Shown piece by piece: positions 32,387 through 39,770 of a DNA stretch of 64,000 nt. Source of the stretch: Histidinibacterium lentulum (GTDB lineage: Bacteria; Pseudomonadota; Alphaproteobacteria; Rhodobacterales; Rhodobacteraceae); assembly GCF_003789055.1 (NCBI RefSeq), contig NZ_ML119082.1, forward strand, positions 496,001 to 560,000, given 5' to 3'. Position 1 is the stretch's first letter. Each line of letters begins with the position of its first letter. The translations under genes and the position numbers were made by a program. The notes under the pieces are model-generated. The model saw nothing but the letters and a program-made list of their open reading frames with translations. It did not search any database and was not told the origin of the DNA.

Positions 32387-32410
32387 GGGTACGTCAAGTA
32401 TAATATCGCC
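32387..32410. repeat. Right terminal inverted repeat of the IS1595-like element
   Basis: On the minus strand it begins GGCGATATTATACTTG and matches the left end at 21 of 24 positions. The transposase reads inward from this end. Confidence 0.88.
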
Positions 32411-32418
32411 AAAGAAAA
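32411..32418. repeat. Right copy of 8-bp target site duplication
   Basis: AAAGAAAA is identical to 30413-30420. On the minus strand it forms part of the T-tract of the csbD terminator. Confidence 0.9.
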
Positions 32419-32443
32419 AGGCCGCCGGAATGATCCGGCGGCC
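32411..32443 (-). terminator. Rho-independent terminator of csbD
   Basis: A 10-bp stem (GGCCGCCGGA / TCCGGCGGCC, loop of 4) is followed on the minus strand by TTTTTCTTT. The IS element is inserted at the end of this T-tract. Confidence 0.9.
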
Positions 32444-32493
32444 CCGTCTCTCGGGAATGCAAATCGAGGGACGTGTCGTCGCTTGCCGCGACC

Positions 32494-32691
32494 TCAGTGG
32501 CGCGCCATCCAGGCATCCACCTCGCTGCGGGCTTCTTCCTTGGACTTGCCGTAGCGCTGCTGGATCTTGCCTTCGAGCGCCTCGCGGTCACCGGCCGCCT
32601 GATCGACGTCGTCGTCGGTCAGCTGGCCCCATTGCTGGCGAGCGCGGCCTTTCATTTCCTTCCAGTTGCCCTGAATCTGGTCCCAGTTCAT
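32494..32691 (-). CDS. CsbD-family stress protein
   Basis: This 65-residue hydrophilic protein starts MNWDQIQGNWKEMKGRARQQ and contains WGQLTDDDVDQAAGDREAL, the CsbD/YjbJ signature. Members are small, abundant proteins induced by general stress in many bacteria, with no known biochemical function. GGAGG precedes the ATG. A sigma-EcfG-like promoter lies 60 bases upstream and a strong terminator downstream, so it is a single-gene unit. Confidence 0.92.
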   Translation of the reverse strand: MNWDQIQGNWKEMKGRARQQWGQLTDDDVDQAAGDREALEGKIQQRYGKSKEEARSEVDAWMARH

Positions 32692-32750
32692 GCTGGCCTC
32701 CTTCCGGTTCCTGTGTGGTCAGGCGCGGAGCACCCGGCCTTCCCCATGCC

Positions 32751-32775
32751 AACCGAACCGGCGCGGTCTTGTTCC
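32751..32775 (-). promoter_or_regulatory. Sigma-EcfG-like promoter of csbD
   Basis: Minus-strand GGAAC-N16-GGTT ends 59 bases before the csbD start. The stress role of the CsbD family supports the assignment. Confidence 0.65.
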
Positions 32776-32788
32776 GCCGGACCTAGGG

Positions 32789-34456
32789 TCAGACCATGTT
32801 CTGCGTGAGAAACGGGATCGGCCGACCGAAGCGGCGCGGCGCCGCCCAGGGATAGGGCAGAAGGTATCCCGTGCGCCGGGCGGGCTGGGTATCCCGGTTG
32901 GCCTTGGCGAGGTCGCGCCAGGCTTTCGGGGCCGTCGCGGGATCGAGCAGGGCGGGATCGGGGTCGGGAGGGAGCCAGTGGCGCATGACCCGGTCGCGCA
33001 GGTGCAGAATCTGCGCGCGGTCGGTCAGCGCAACGCCCAGTTCGGTGTCCCAATGGTGGCTGCGGCCGTTGAGATTGGCCGAGGAGACCACGGCCAGCCG
33101 GTCGTCGAAGATCGACACTTTCGAGTGGACGTAGATCACCGGCGCGCCGCAGAGCACCGCGCGGGTGCCGTCGGGCGCGGCGCCGCGCGTCTGGGCGGGG
33201 CTGACCACGGTGAGGCGGTCCCCGAAGGCGCGGCGGAGGATCTCGAGGCAGCGCGCCTGCAGATGCTCGCCGAAGCGCATGTCCATGCCGCGGGCGTCCT
33301 GGAAGGCCAGCTCCTCCGGCGCGGAGGGCAGGACGACGATCAGGCCCAGGTCCGGCTGCCGGGCGCCGCGGCGGGCGAGGTCGCGGGAGAAGTGAAGGTC
33401 GCGCAGGAACTGGGTCTCGAGGTAGATGAAATCGGTGGCGCCCGCGACGCCCTCGAGCGTGCGGTCGAGGATCTCGCAGAGGCCCTCGTCCGGGCCGACC
33501 TGGAGGGGATTGCGGCCCGTGGCGCAGAGAGAGAGCGTGCGCAGGAGGCCGGGGCGGGAGGGCGCGATGGGGGTGCGGCGGGCGACCTCGTCGGTGAAGG
33601 CGAGGAGGTGGTCCTCGGCCTCGGCCGCGATGGGCCCTGTGAGGGAGAGCTGCACGTCGGCCCAGGTGCGGCTGCCGGCGCGGTCGTGGTCCTTGTCGTC
33701 GGCGCGGCGGTCGTCGAGGTCGAGGCCGCCGATGTAGAGACAGCGGCGGTCGATGACGGCGACCTTCTGGTGGTGGGTGACGGGGCGCATCGGGGGGACC
33801 GCGTCCTTCTGGACGAAGAGATCGCCGTTCTCGTCGCGGTCGAGGAGTTCGCCGAGCCCGGGGGCGTCCTTCATGTAGTCGTCGCGGCGGGCGGCGCCCT
33901 GGGCGTTGAGGTGGTCCGCGATGTCCCGGAGACTCTTGCGGGCGGTGGCGGCGAAGGCGCGGCGGACGGGGCGCCCGGCCTGGGCGGGATGGAGGCAGAC
34001 CTCGGCGTCGAGGAGGTCGGAGCAGCCTTCCTCGGCGGCGCGTTCCCGCAGGAGGCGGAGGCTTTGCCAGCTCGTGCGGTGCAGGTCGGGGACGGCGACG
34101 GGGTCGAAGTCGCTGATGCGCATCCGCACCCGGACCCCGCGGCAGAGCACATGGGCGATGAGATCGGCCCAGGTCTCGCCGATGGCGCGGGCCTCCTCGG
34201 ACAGAAGCCGCGTCGTGGGATCGAAGATGCGGAAGCCGCAGGTGACGGATGTCTCGGCGGCGAGGACGAGGCGTTCGAACTCCGGGAAGGCCTCCTCTGC
34301 GGTGATGAGGACCTTGAGGTCGGGCAGCGGGCCCTTGTCGGCGTCGCGCGGCGGCGGCGGGTCGGCGTCGATGGCGCGGCGGCGCTGGACCCAGTCGCCC
34401 ACCGCGCGCACGGCGTCGGTGACCTGGAGGCGCTGCAGCGGTCGGATGGGTGTCAT
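32789..34456 (-). CDS. Phospholipase D-like protein (two HKD motifs)
   Basis: This 555-residue protein has two complete HxKxxxxD sites, HHQKVAVIDRRCLYIGGLDL and YVHSKVSIFDDRLAVVSSAN, the two halves of a phospholipase D active site. There is no signal peptide or membrane helix, so it is probably cytoplasmic or peripheral. Substrates could be phospholipids or phosphodiesters; cardiolipin synthases normally have membrane anchors, which are absent. The start at 34456 was chosen at the first residues of conserved-looking sequence. A near-consensus sigma-EcfG site lies 53 bases upstream. Confidence 0.82.
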   Translation of the reverse strand: MTPIRPLQRLQVTDAVRAVGDWVQRRRAIDADPPPPRDADKGPLPDLKVLITAEEAFPEFERLVLAAETSVTCGFRIFDPTTRLLSEEARAIGETWADLIAHVLCRGVRVRMRISDFDPVAVPDLHRTSWQSLRLLRERAAEEGCSDLLDAEVCLHPAQAGRPVRRAFAATARKSLRDIADHLNAQGAARRDDYMKDAPGLGELLDRDENGDLFVQKDAVPPMRPVTHHQKVAVIDRRCLYIGGLDLDDRRADDKDHDRAGSRTWADVQLSLTGPIAAEAEDHLLAFTDEVARRTPIAPSRPGLLRTLSLCATGRNPLQVGPDEGLCEILDRTLEGVAGATDFIYLETQFLRDLHFSRDLARRGARQPDLGLIVVLPSAPEELAFQDARGMDMRFGEHLQARCLEILRRAFGDRLTVVSPAQTRGAAPDGTRAVLCGAPVIYVHSKVSIFDDRLAVVSSANLNGRSHHWDTELGVALTDRAQILHLRDRVMRHWLPPDPDPALLDPATAPKAWRDLAKANRDTQPARRTGYLLPYPWAAPRRFGRPIPFLTQNMV

Positions 34457-34509
34457 TGTCGCGCGTGTCCCTAGACGTGGCCCGGGAGGTCCCTCCCCCG
34501 CAGGTACAG

Positions 34510-34534
34510 GACGCGCGGGTGGACGTGAAGTTCC
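34510..34534 (-). promoter_or_regulatory. Near-consensus sigma-EcfG promoter of the PLD gene
   Basis: Minus-strand GGAAC-N16-CGTC differs from the consensus in the last -10 base. Its -35 abuts the -35 of the opposite promoter, giving GTTCCGGAAC. Confidence 0.45.
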
Positions 34535-34560
34535 GGAACAGTCGGGCGCGACGGGACGTT
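34535..34560 (+). promoter_or_regulatory. Sigma-EcfG promoter, full consensus
   Basis: GGAAC-N17-CGTT ends 49 bases before the YciF-like gene and is back to back with the minus-strand promoter at 34510-34534. Confidence 0.75.
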
Positions 34561-34609
34561 TGACGCGGGACAGGACGCGAGACCCGCGTCCGCTGAAAGG
34601 AGGGTTCCC

Positions 34610-35104
34610 ATGGCCATCGAAAGCCTGAAGGACGTCTATATCGAGCAGGTCCAGGACATGCACAGTGCCTGCACGCAATCCATCAAGGCCACGCGGATGC
34701 TGAACGAGGTGGCGCAGGACGGCGCGCTGACCGAGGCTCTGGAGGCCGGCATCGCGGGGATCGAGCGCGGACGCGAGGCGATGGCGGAGATTGCCCGCCG
34801 CCATGGCGCCGATCCGGCCGGCGAGCATTGCAAGGGCATGGAAGGTCTCGTCGCCGAGGCGAAGGCCGACGTGATCGACGAGGACTATGCCGACATGGAC
34901 GCGCGCGACGCGGCCATCGTCACGCAGTACCAGCGCATGGCCCATTACGCGATCGCGGGCTACGGCACGATCCTCGCCTTTGCCCGCAGGCTCGGGCTCG
35001 AGGACGACGCGGCGACCGTCGCCGAATGCCTCGAGAAATCCTATGACGGCGACCGCCGCTTCACCGAGATTGCCACGAGCGGTCTGAACGCGCGCGCGGC
35101 CTGA
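34610..35104 (+). CDS. Ferritin-like DUF892 (YciE/YciF) protein
   Basis: This 164-residue all-helical protein starts SLKDVYIEQVQDMHSACTQS and matches the DUF892/YciF ferritin-like four-helix bundle. Family members bind metal through Glu/His residues and are general stress proteins of uncertain function. AAAGGAGG precedes the ATG. It is a single-gene unit with a consensus stress promoter and a strong terminator. Confidence 0.85.
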   Translation: MAIESLKDVYIEQVQDMHSACTQSIKATRMLNEVAQDGALTEALEAGIAGIERGREAMAEIARRHGADPAGEHCKGMEGLVAEAKADVIDEDYADMDARDAAIVTQYQRMAHYAIAGYGTILAFARRLGLEDDAATVAECLEKSYDGDRRFTEIATSGLNARAA

Positions 35105-35125
35105 GCCGCGCAGGACCGAAGTCAG

Positions 35126-35155
35126 GGGGCCGGAACAGGCGTTCCGGCCCCTTTT
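35126..35155 (+). terminator. Rho-independent terminator
   Basis: GGGGCCGGAAC pairs with GTTCCGGCCCC (11 bp, loop AGGC), followed by TTTT. It ends the YciF-like unit. The GGAAC inside the stem is not counted as a promoter. Confidence 0.9.
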
Positions 35156-35178
35156 CGCGTGCGGCCCGCGATGCTGGC

Positions 35179-35203
35179 GGAACGCGGCGGGGCGCCGGGC
35201 GTT
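35179..35203 (+). promoter_or_regulatory. Sigma-EcfG promoter, full consensus
   Basis: GGAAC-N16-CGTT ends 25 bases before the FNT gene, directly after the preceding terminator. Confidence 0.75.
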
Positions 35204-35228
35204 GGGCATGACCCCCACAGGAGAGATC

Positions 35229-36086
35229 ATGGATAAGAGTCCCGCCACGCGCGAGTCCGAACAGGCGTTTGACGAAAGCGAGATCGAGGAGATCGAGCGC
35301 AAGACGCCGATCTCTCCTCCGGCCGTCTTCGAGGTGATCCGCAGGGGTGGCGAAAAGGAGCTGATCCGGCCCGGCAGCGCCCTGATGGCCTCGGGGCTCG
35401 TCGCGGGGATCGCGCTCGGTTTCTCGGTGCTGAGCGAGGCGCTGCTGCGGGCGCATCTGCCCGATGCCGACTGGCGGCCGCTGATCGAGAACCTGGGCTA
35501 CAGCGTGGGCTTCATGCTGGTCATCCTGGGCCAGATGCAGCTGTTCACGGAGAACACGATCACGGTGGTCTCCCCTGCCCTCGCCGATCCCAGCGCCGCG
35601 GTGTTCCGCGCGGTGCTGCGGGTCTGGGGCCTTGTGCTCGCCGCGAACCTGACCGGGGCGACCGCCTTCGGGTTCATCCTGTGGCTGTCGGCGGACTTTC
35701 AGCCGGAGCTATTTGTGGCGCTGGAGGACCTGTCGCGCCATGCCACGGGCTACGACTGGTGGGAGACCCTGTGGCGGGGCGTGGGCGCGGGCTGGCTCAT
35801 CGCCGCGATGGTCTGGATCACATCGACGACGGAACGGCTGTCCCTGCCGCTCATCATCATCGTCACCTACGTCATCGCGCTGGCGGATTTCTCCCATGTG
35901 ATCGCGGGCACGACGGAGGCGATGCTCCTGGTGTTCACCGGCGAGATCGGCCTCTGGGCCGCCGCGATCGGCTTCGTGCTGCCGGCGCTGCTGGGCAACA
36001 TCCTCGGCGGGACGGTGCTGTTCACCCTGCTCACCTGGGCGCAGATCAGGGCGGACCTGCGGCAGGACAAGCACGAGACCCGGTGA
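35229..36086 (+). CDS. Formate/nitrite transporter (FNT) family membrane protein
   Basis: This 285-residue protein has a 45-residue cytoplasmic leader and about six transmembrane helices. The pattern GQMQLFTENTITVVSPAL and ADFSHVIAGTTEAMLLVFTG fits the larger FNT-like branch (YfdC-like) rather than FocA itself. It may pass small anions, but the substrate is unknown. GGAGAG precedes the ATG at 35229. It is the only gene behind its promoter, and the next genes are convergent. Confidence 0.82.
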   Translation: MDKSPATRESEQAFDESEIEEIERKTPISPPAVFEVIRRGGEKELIRPGSALMASGLVAGIALGFSVLSEALLRAHLPDADWRPLIENLGYSVGFMLVILGQMQLFTENTITVVSPALADPSAAVFRAVLRVWGLVLAANLTGATAFGFILWLSADFQPELFVALEDLSRHATGYDWWETLWRGVGAGWLIAAMVWITSTTERLSLPLIIIVTYVIALADFSHVIAGTTEAMLLVFTGEIGLWAAAIGFVLPALLGNILGGTVLFTLLTWAQIRADLRQDKHETR

Positions 36087-36110
36087 ACCGCGCTGCGGCC
36101 CAGCCCCCGC

Positions 36111-36317
36111 TCAGGTGCCGTCGAGTTCGCTGGCGAGCTTCAGGACCTTCGTGCCGTCCTGCTGCCGGATGACGACTGCCGGATTGTCGCCGGTGCCGTT
36201 GCGGGTGATCTCCGAGCCGTCGCTCCGGATGGTGGTCCGCTCGTGCCTGATGTCCTCGACCTCGCCCTCGGCGGTGCCGTTGCCCCAGGACCATGTGACG
36301 GTGTCGCCCTGCTTCAT
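36111..36317 (-). CDS. Hypervirulence-associated TUDOR domain (DUF2945) protein
   Basis: The protein has 68 residues and begins MKQGDTVTWSWGNGTAEGEV. It is the small SH3/TUDOR-like DUF2945 domain, which is found alone in many bacteria and has no proven role. Its start overlaps the mscS stop by 4 bases. It ends the symporter-MscS-TUDOR operon. Confidence 0.8.
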   Translation of the reverse strand: MKQGDTVTWSWGNGTAEGEVEDIRHERTTIRSDGSEITRNGTGDNPAVVIRQQDGTKVLKLASELDGT

Positions 36318-37444
36318 GATGTCTCTCCATTCCGGTTTCCGGTTGCCCTGGCCCCGTGCCGGGCATCGCCGAGTATCGACAGCTCTCCGCGCTGGCGCGG
36401 CAGGGCTTCGGGGTATTCGCGCTGGAGCCATTCGACCATGGCCTCCCGCACCTCGCAGCGCAGGTCCCAGGCGGTGGGGGAATTGCGCGCGCTCATCAGG
36501 CCACGCAGGGTCACGGTCTCGCGGTCGGTCTCGGTGACCTGGAGGTTGACGACATTGCCGTCCCAGCGGGGGTTGGAGGTGACGAGCTCGGTCAGCTTCT
36601 CGCGCACCGCCGCCACGGGCACGGTGTAGTCGAGATACCAGAAGACCGAGCCGATCACGCTGGCCGTCTCTCGGGTCCAGTTCTGGAACGGCTGCTCGAT
36701 GAACCAGGTGAGCGGGACGACCATGCGCCGCCAGTCCCAGATGCGGACGATGACATAGGTGGCGAAGATCTCCTCCACCCAGCCCCATTCGCCCTCGACG
36801 ATCACCACGTCGTCGATGCGGATCGGCTGGGTCAGGGCGATCTGGATGCCCGCGATGAGGTTCGACAGGACGGGCCGCGCGGCGAATCCCACGACGAGCC
36901 CCGCGACGCCCGCCGAGGCGAACAGGCTGACGCCATACTGGCGCACGCTCTCGAAGGTCATCAGGGCCACGGCAGCGGTCACGAGAACGATCAGGATGTC
37001 GACCGCCCGGCGCAGCACCCTCAGCTGGGTGATGAACTTTCGCGCGCGGAGGTTGTCCTCGATGTCGAGCCGGTGGCGGCGGAGGGACCGTTCGGTGAAG
37101 TAGCCGGTGAGCAGGATCAGCGTCCAGCCGATCAGCACGATGATCAGCACCAGGGCGCCCTGCTGGACGAAGCGGTCGAGCCCCGGGGGCAGTCTGACAT
37201 TGGGCACCGAGAAGGCGAGCGCCGTCAGGACGAACACGAGCCGGATCGGGCGGCGGGCCCGCCGCAGAAGGCCGGCGGTCAGGCTCTGGCGGCCGGCGGT
37301 GCGACGCAGGAGGAGGCGGAACAGGAGGCCGTGGAGCAGCACCGCGGCAAGGATCGCGCCGACCACGAAGAGGAGACCCCAGACCGAGGACGGCAGAGTC
37401 AGGCCGGAGACGGTCTCGTCGATGCGGGAGAGCCACTCCGGCAT
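36314..37444 (-). CDS. MscS-family mechanosensitive ion channel
   Basis: This 376-residue protein has about four transmembrane helices followed by the MscS pore helix and beta domain: SLFASAGVAGLVVGFAARPV, then LSNLIAGIQIALTQPIRIDD. It opens on membrane tension and releases solutes during hypoosmotic shock. It starts 4 bases after the symporter stop, so uptake of a solute and its emergency release are encoded together. A second MscS-type channel lies at 59859-61502. Confidence 0.92.
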   Translation of the reverse strand: MPEWLSRIDETVSGLTLPSSVWGLLFVVGAILAAVLLHGLLFRLLLRRTAGRQSLTAGLLRRARRPIRLVFVLTALAFSVPNVRLPPGLDRFVQQGALVLIIVLIGWTLILLTGYFTERSLRRHRLDIEDNLRARKFITQLRVLRRAVDILIVLVTAAVALMTFESVRQYGVSLFASAGVAGLVVGFAARPVLSNLIAGIQIALTQPIRIDDVVIVEGEWGWVEEIFATYVIVRIWDWRRMVVPLTWFIEQPFQNWTRETASVIGSVFWYLDYTVPVAAVREKLTELVTSNPRWDGNVVNLQVTETDRETVTLRGLMSARNSPTAWDLRCEVREAMVEWLQREYPEALPRQRGELSILGDARHGARATGNRNGETS

Positions 37445-37448
37445 CGGC

Positions 37449-39056
37449 CTACCAGAACCAGATGACGAAGCCGGCCATGAGGACGATCAGGATGCCGCTG
37501 AGCAGCGTGCGGTCGAGCCAGATCGGCCGCTCGAGCTGGGCGAAGAGGTGCTTCGTCTCGGAGGCGGACCAGACGAGGTCCCTGGTGTTCTCCTTCTCCG
37601 GGGCCTTTGTGGCCCAGCTGATGCCGAGATGGGTCGCGATGCCGATCAGCATCATGATCGAGGACATGGCCGTGTAGTGGATCGCGGGCAGGCCCGCCTG
37701 CTCCCAGACGTCGAAGACCTCCTTCAGCAGGAACAGCGGCACGCCGATGACGAGGCCGATGAGGATGGTCCAGAAGGCGCCGTTGGCGTTCAGCCACGAG
37801 ATGAAGATGCCGAGGATGTAGACCACCACGATGGGCGGCACGACATAGGAGAGGGACGACTGGAAGTAGCTGAACAGGCTTTCGAAGTTGGCGATGAGCG
37901 GCGCGGTGACGGCGCCGATCACCATGGCGATGCCGGTGACCGCGCGACCGATCCGGATCTGCACCTTGTCGTTCAGGTCGCCTTTCCAGGGCAGGACGAA
38001 ATCCTTGGTCACCAGCGTGCCCGCCGAGTTGAGCGCGGAGTCGAGGGAAGACATGATCGCGGCGATCAGCGCCGCCATGATCAGGCCGCGGATGCCGATG
38101 GGCATGAGCTCGAAGGCGAGCGTGGGAAAGGCGAGGTCGGGGGTCTCGAGGTCGGGATAGAGCTTCAGCGCGATGAGGCCGGGCAGGATCAGCAGGAAGA
38201 TGTTCGGCAGTTTCAGGAAGCCCGCGAAGAGCGCGCCGATCTGGCCTTCCTTGAGGTCCTTGGCGCCCAGTGCCCGCTGGACCACGAACTGGTTGATCGA
38301 AAAGTAGTAGAAGCCGAGCAGGATCACGCCCCAGATGCCGTACCAGGGCAGGAACTCGCTGTCGGCGGGCAGGACGAGCTGGGTCTTCTCGGGTTCGATG
38401 TCGACGAAGAGCTCTTCCCAGCCGCCGATGCGGTCGAGGCCGATCCAGAACATCGCCGCCGCGCCGATGATCAGCAGGACCGCCTGCACCGTATCGGTGA
38501 CGACCACGGCGGAGAGCCCGCCGAGGATCGTGTAGAGGCCCGCGACGAGGGCGAGCACGGCGACGGCGGTCCAGAGGTTGAGAAAGCCGAAGACGTTGGA
38601 GATCACCAGTCCGCCCGCGTAGAGCGCGCCCGCCGTGTCGATGAAGAGGATGGCGAGGATGGTGAAGACGGAGAACACCCGGCGGGAGCGCACGTCGTAG
38701 CGTTCCTCGAGGAATTCGGGGACCGTCGATACCTTGGCGCGCAGGTAGGACGGCAGGATGAAGATGGCGAAGATGATCAGGACGAAGGCGCCCGTCCATT
38801 CCCAGTTGTAGATCGCCACGCCGTTCTCGTAGGCGCCGCCGAGCGTGCCCACGAAGGACGAGCCCGACATGTTCGACGCGAAGAGGGAGAAGCCGATGAG
38901 GTACCAGGGCAGGGAGCGGCCGGCGAGGAAGTAGCCGTCGGAGCCCTTGCCCTCGATCTTCTTCGAGACATAGACGCCATGGGCGATGATGACGACGAAA
39001 TAGGCGACGACGATCACGTAGTCGATGATGGCGAGGTCGAAGGTGGCGTCGCCCAT
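37449..39056 (-). CDS. Sodium/solute symporter (SSS/SGLT family)
   Basis: This 535-residue protein has about 13-14 helices with the SSS signature region SLFASNMSGSSFVGTLGGAY and AAIMSSLDSALNSAGTLVTK. It is closer to SGLT-type sugar/inositol carriers than to PutP, but the substrate cannot be read from the sequence. AAAGGAG precedes the ATG at 39056; an in-frame ATG 45 bases upstream is less likely. A sigma-EcfG-like promoter at 39100 would drive the operon. Confidence 0.9.
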   Translation of the reverse strand: MGDATFDLAIIDYVIVVAYFVVIIAHGVYVSKKIEGKGSDGYFLAGRSLPWYLIGFSLFASNMSGSSFVGTLGGAYENGVAIYNWEWTGAFVLIIFAIFILPSYLRAKVSTVPEFLEERYDVRSRRVFSVFTILAILFIDTAGALYAGGLVISNVFGFLNLWTAVAVLALVAGLYTILGGLSAVVVTDTVQAVLLIIGAAAMFWIGLDRIGGWEELFVDIEPEKTQLVLPADSEFLPWYGIWGVILLGFYYFSINQFVVQRALGAKDLKEGQIGALFAGFLKLPNIFLLILPGLIALKLYPDLETPDLAFPTLAFELMPIGIRGLIMAALIAAIMSSLDSALNSAGTLVTKDFVLPWKGDLNDKVQIRIGRAVTGIAMVIGAVTAPLIANFESLFSYFQSSLSYVVPPIVVVYILGIFISWLNANGAFWTILIGLVIGVPLFLLKEVFDVWEQAGLPAIHYTAMSSIMMLIGIATHLGISWATKAPEKENTRDLVWSASETKHLFAQLERPIWLDRTLLSGILIVLMAGFVIWFW

Positions 39057-39099
39057 GGGGATGGCTCCTTTGGGGAGGCTGGCGTGCGGTTGCGGGTCC

Positions 39100-39125
39100 A
39101 ACCTTGGGTGAACCCGGGGTGTTCC
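39100..39125 (-). promoter_or_regulatory. Sigma-EcfG-like promoter of the symporter-mscS operon
   Basis: Minus-strand GGAAC-N17-GGTT ends 43 bases before the symporter start. Confidence 0.6.
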
Positions 39126-39138
39126 TTCAGCGCGGCGG

Positions 39139-39768
39139 TCAGCCGGCGCCCGAGCCCGTCAGGCTGCCGCCCACGGTGATGATGGCGAAGCCGACGCTGC
39201 TCATCACCAGAAGGCCGAGGACGGCGAAAAGGCCGTCGCGGGCGAGAAGGCCCAGCGCCATGAGCGTGACGGCGCCTCCGAGGATCGAGGAGGAGAAGGG
39301 CACGATCTCGAGGAACGGCATGGCGAGGCCGCAGAGCAGGCAGGCGGCTTCGATCACCCAGCGGCCGGGGCGGCGGATCAGCACGGAAAAGCGCTCGCGG
39401 GAATGGTCGTCGAGCCATGTCGCGGTCTTGCAGAGCTTCGACAGCGCGGATCTGGCGCGCGCGCCGGTGACCTTCCTGTGGGTCAGGAAATCCGGCAGCC
39501 AGAGCTCCGTCCGGTGCGGCCAGATCATCTGGGCGGAGATGATCGCGATGGTGATGCCGCAGAGCGAGGAGAAGAGCGGGATGCCGGAGAGCGGCGAGAG
39601 CACCAGAAGCGCGGGCACCATGAGGACGGGGTGGAAGGACCGCTCGCCGAAGGCTTCGACCGCCTCGCCGAGGCTGACGCTGTCGCCCTGGGCGACGCTG
39701 TCGAGGCGGTTCACGATGTCCTGCACGGGGTGCGCGCGGTCCTGGGGGTGTTCGGTCGCGTCGGTCAT
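39139..39768 (-). CDS. exoD: ExoD-family membrane protein
   Basis: This 209-residue protein has about four or five hydrophobic segments and matches ExoD (VSLGEAVEAFGERSFHPVLM, VLSPLSGIPLFSSLCG). ExoD was first linked to exopolysaccharide and nodule invasion in rhizobia, and its mutants are alkali-sensitive; the exact function is unclear. It begins 2 bases after the GMC dehydrogenase stop and is probably co-transcribed with it. Confidence 0.85.
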   Translation of the reverse strand: MTDATEHPQDRAHPVQDIVNRLDSVAQGDSVSLGEAVEAFGERSFHPVLMVPALLVLSPLSGIPLFSSLCGITIAIISAQMIWPHRTELWLPDFLTHRKVTGARARSALSKLCKTATWLDDHSRERFSVLIRRPGRWVIEAACLLCGLAMPFLEIVPFSSSILGGAVTLMALGLLARDGLFAVLGLLVMSSVGFAIITVGGSLTGSGAG

Positions 39769-39770
39769 GG

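Larger units (their letters stand above)
30421..32410 (-). mobile_element. IS1595-family element with passenger genes
   Basis: The 1990-bp element is bounded by imperfect terminal inverted repeats and an 8-bp duplication (AAAGAAAA). It encodes an IS1595-type transposase and, downstream on the same strand, a 53-residue protein and a frameshifted gene. Its base composition is visibly less GC-rich than the surroundings, which fits recent arrival. It inserted into the T-tract of the csbD terminator; the duplication restored that tract on the csbD side. Confidence 0.92.
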
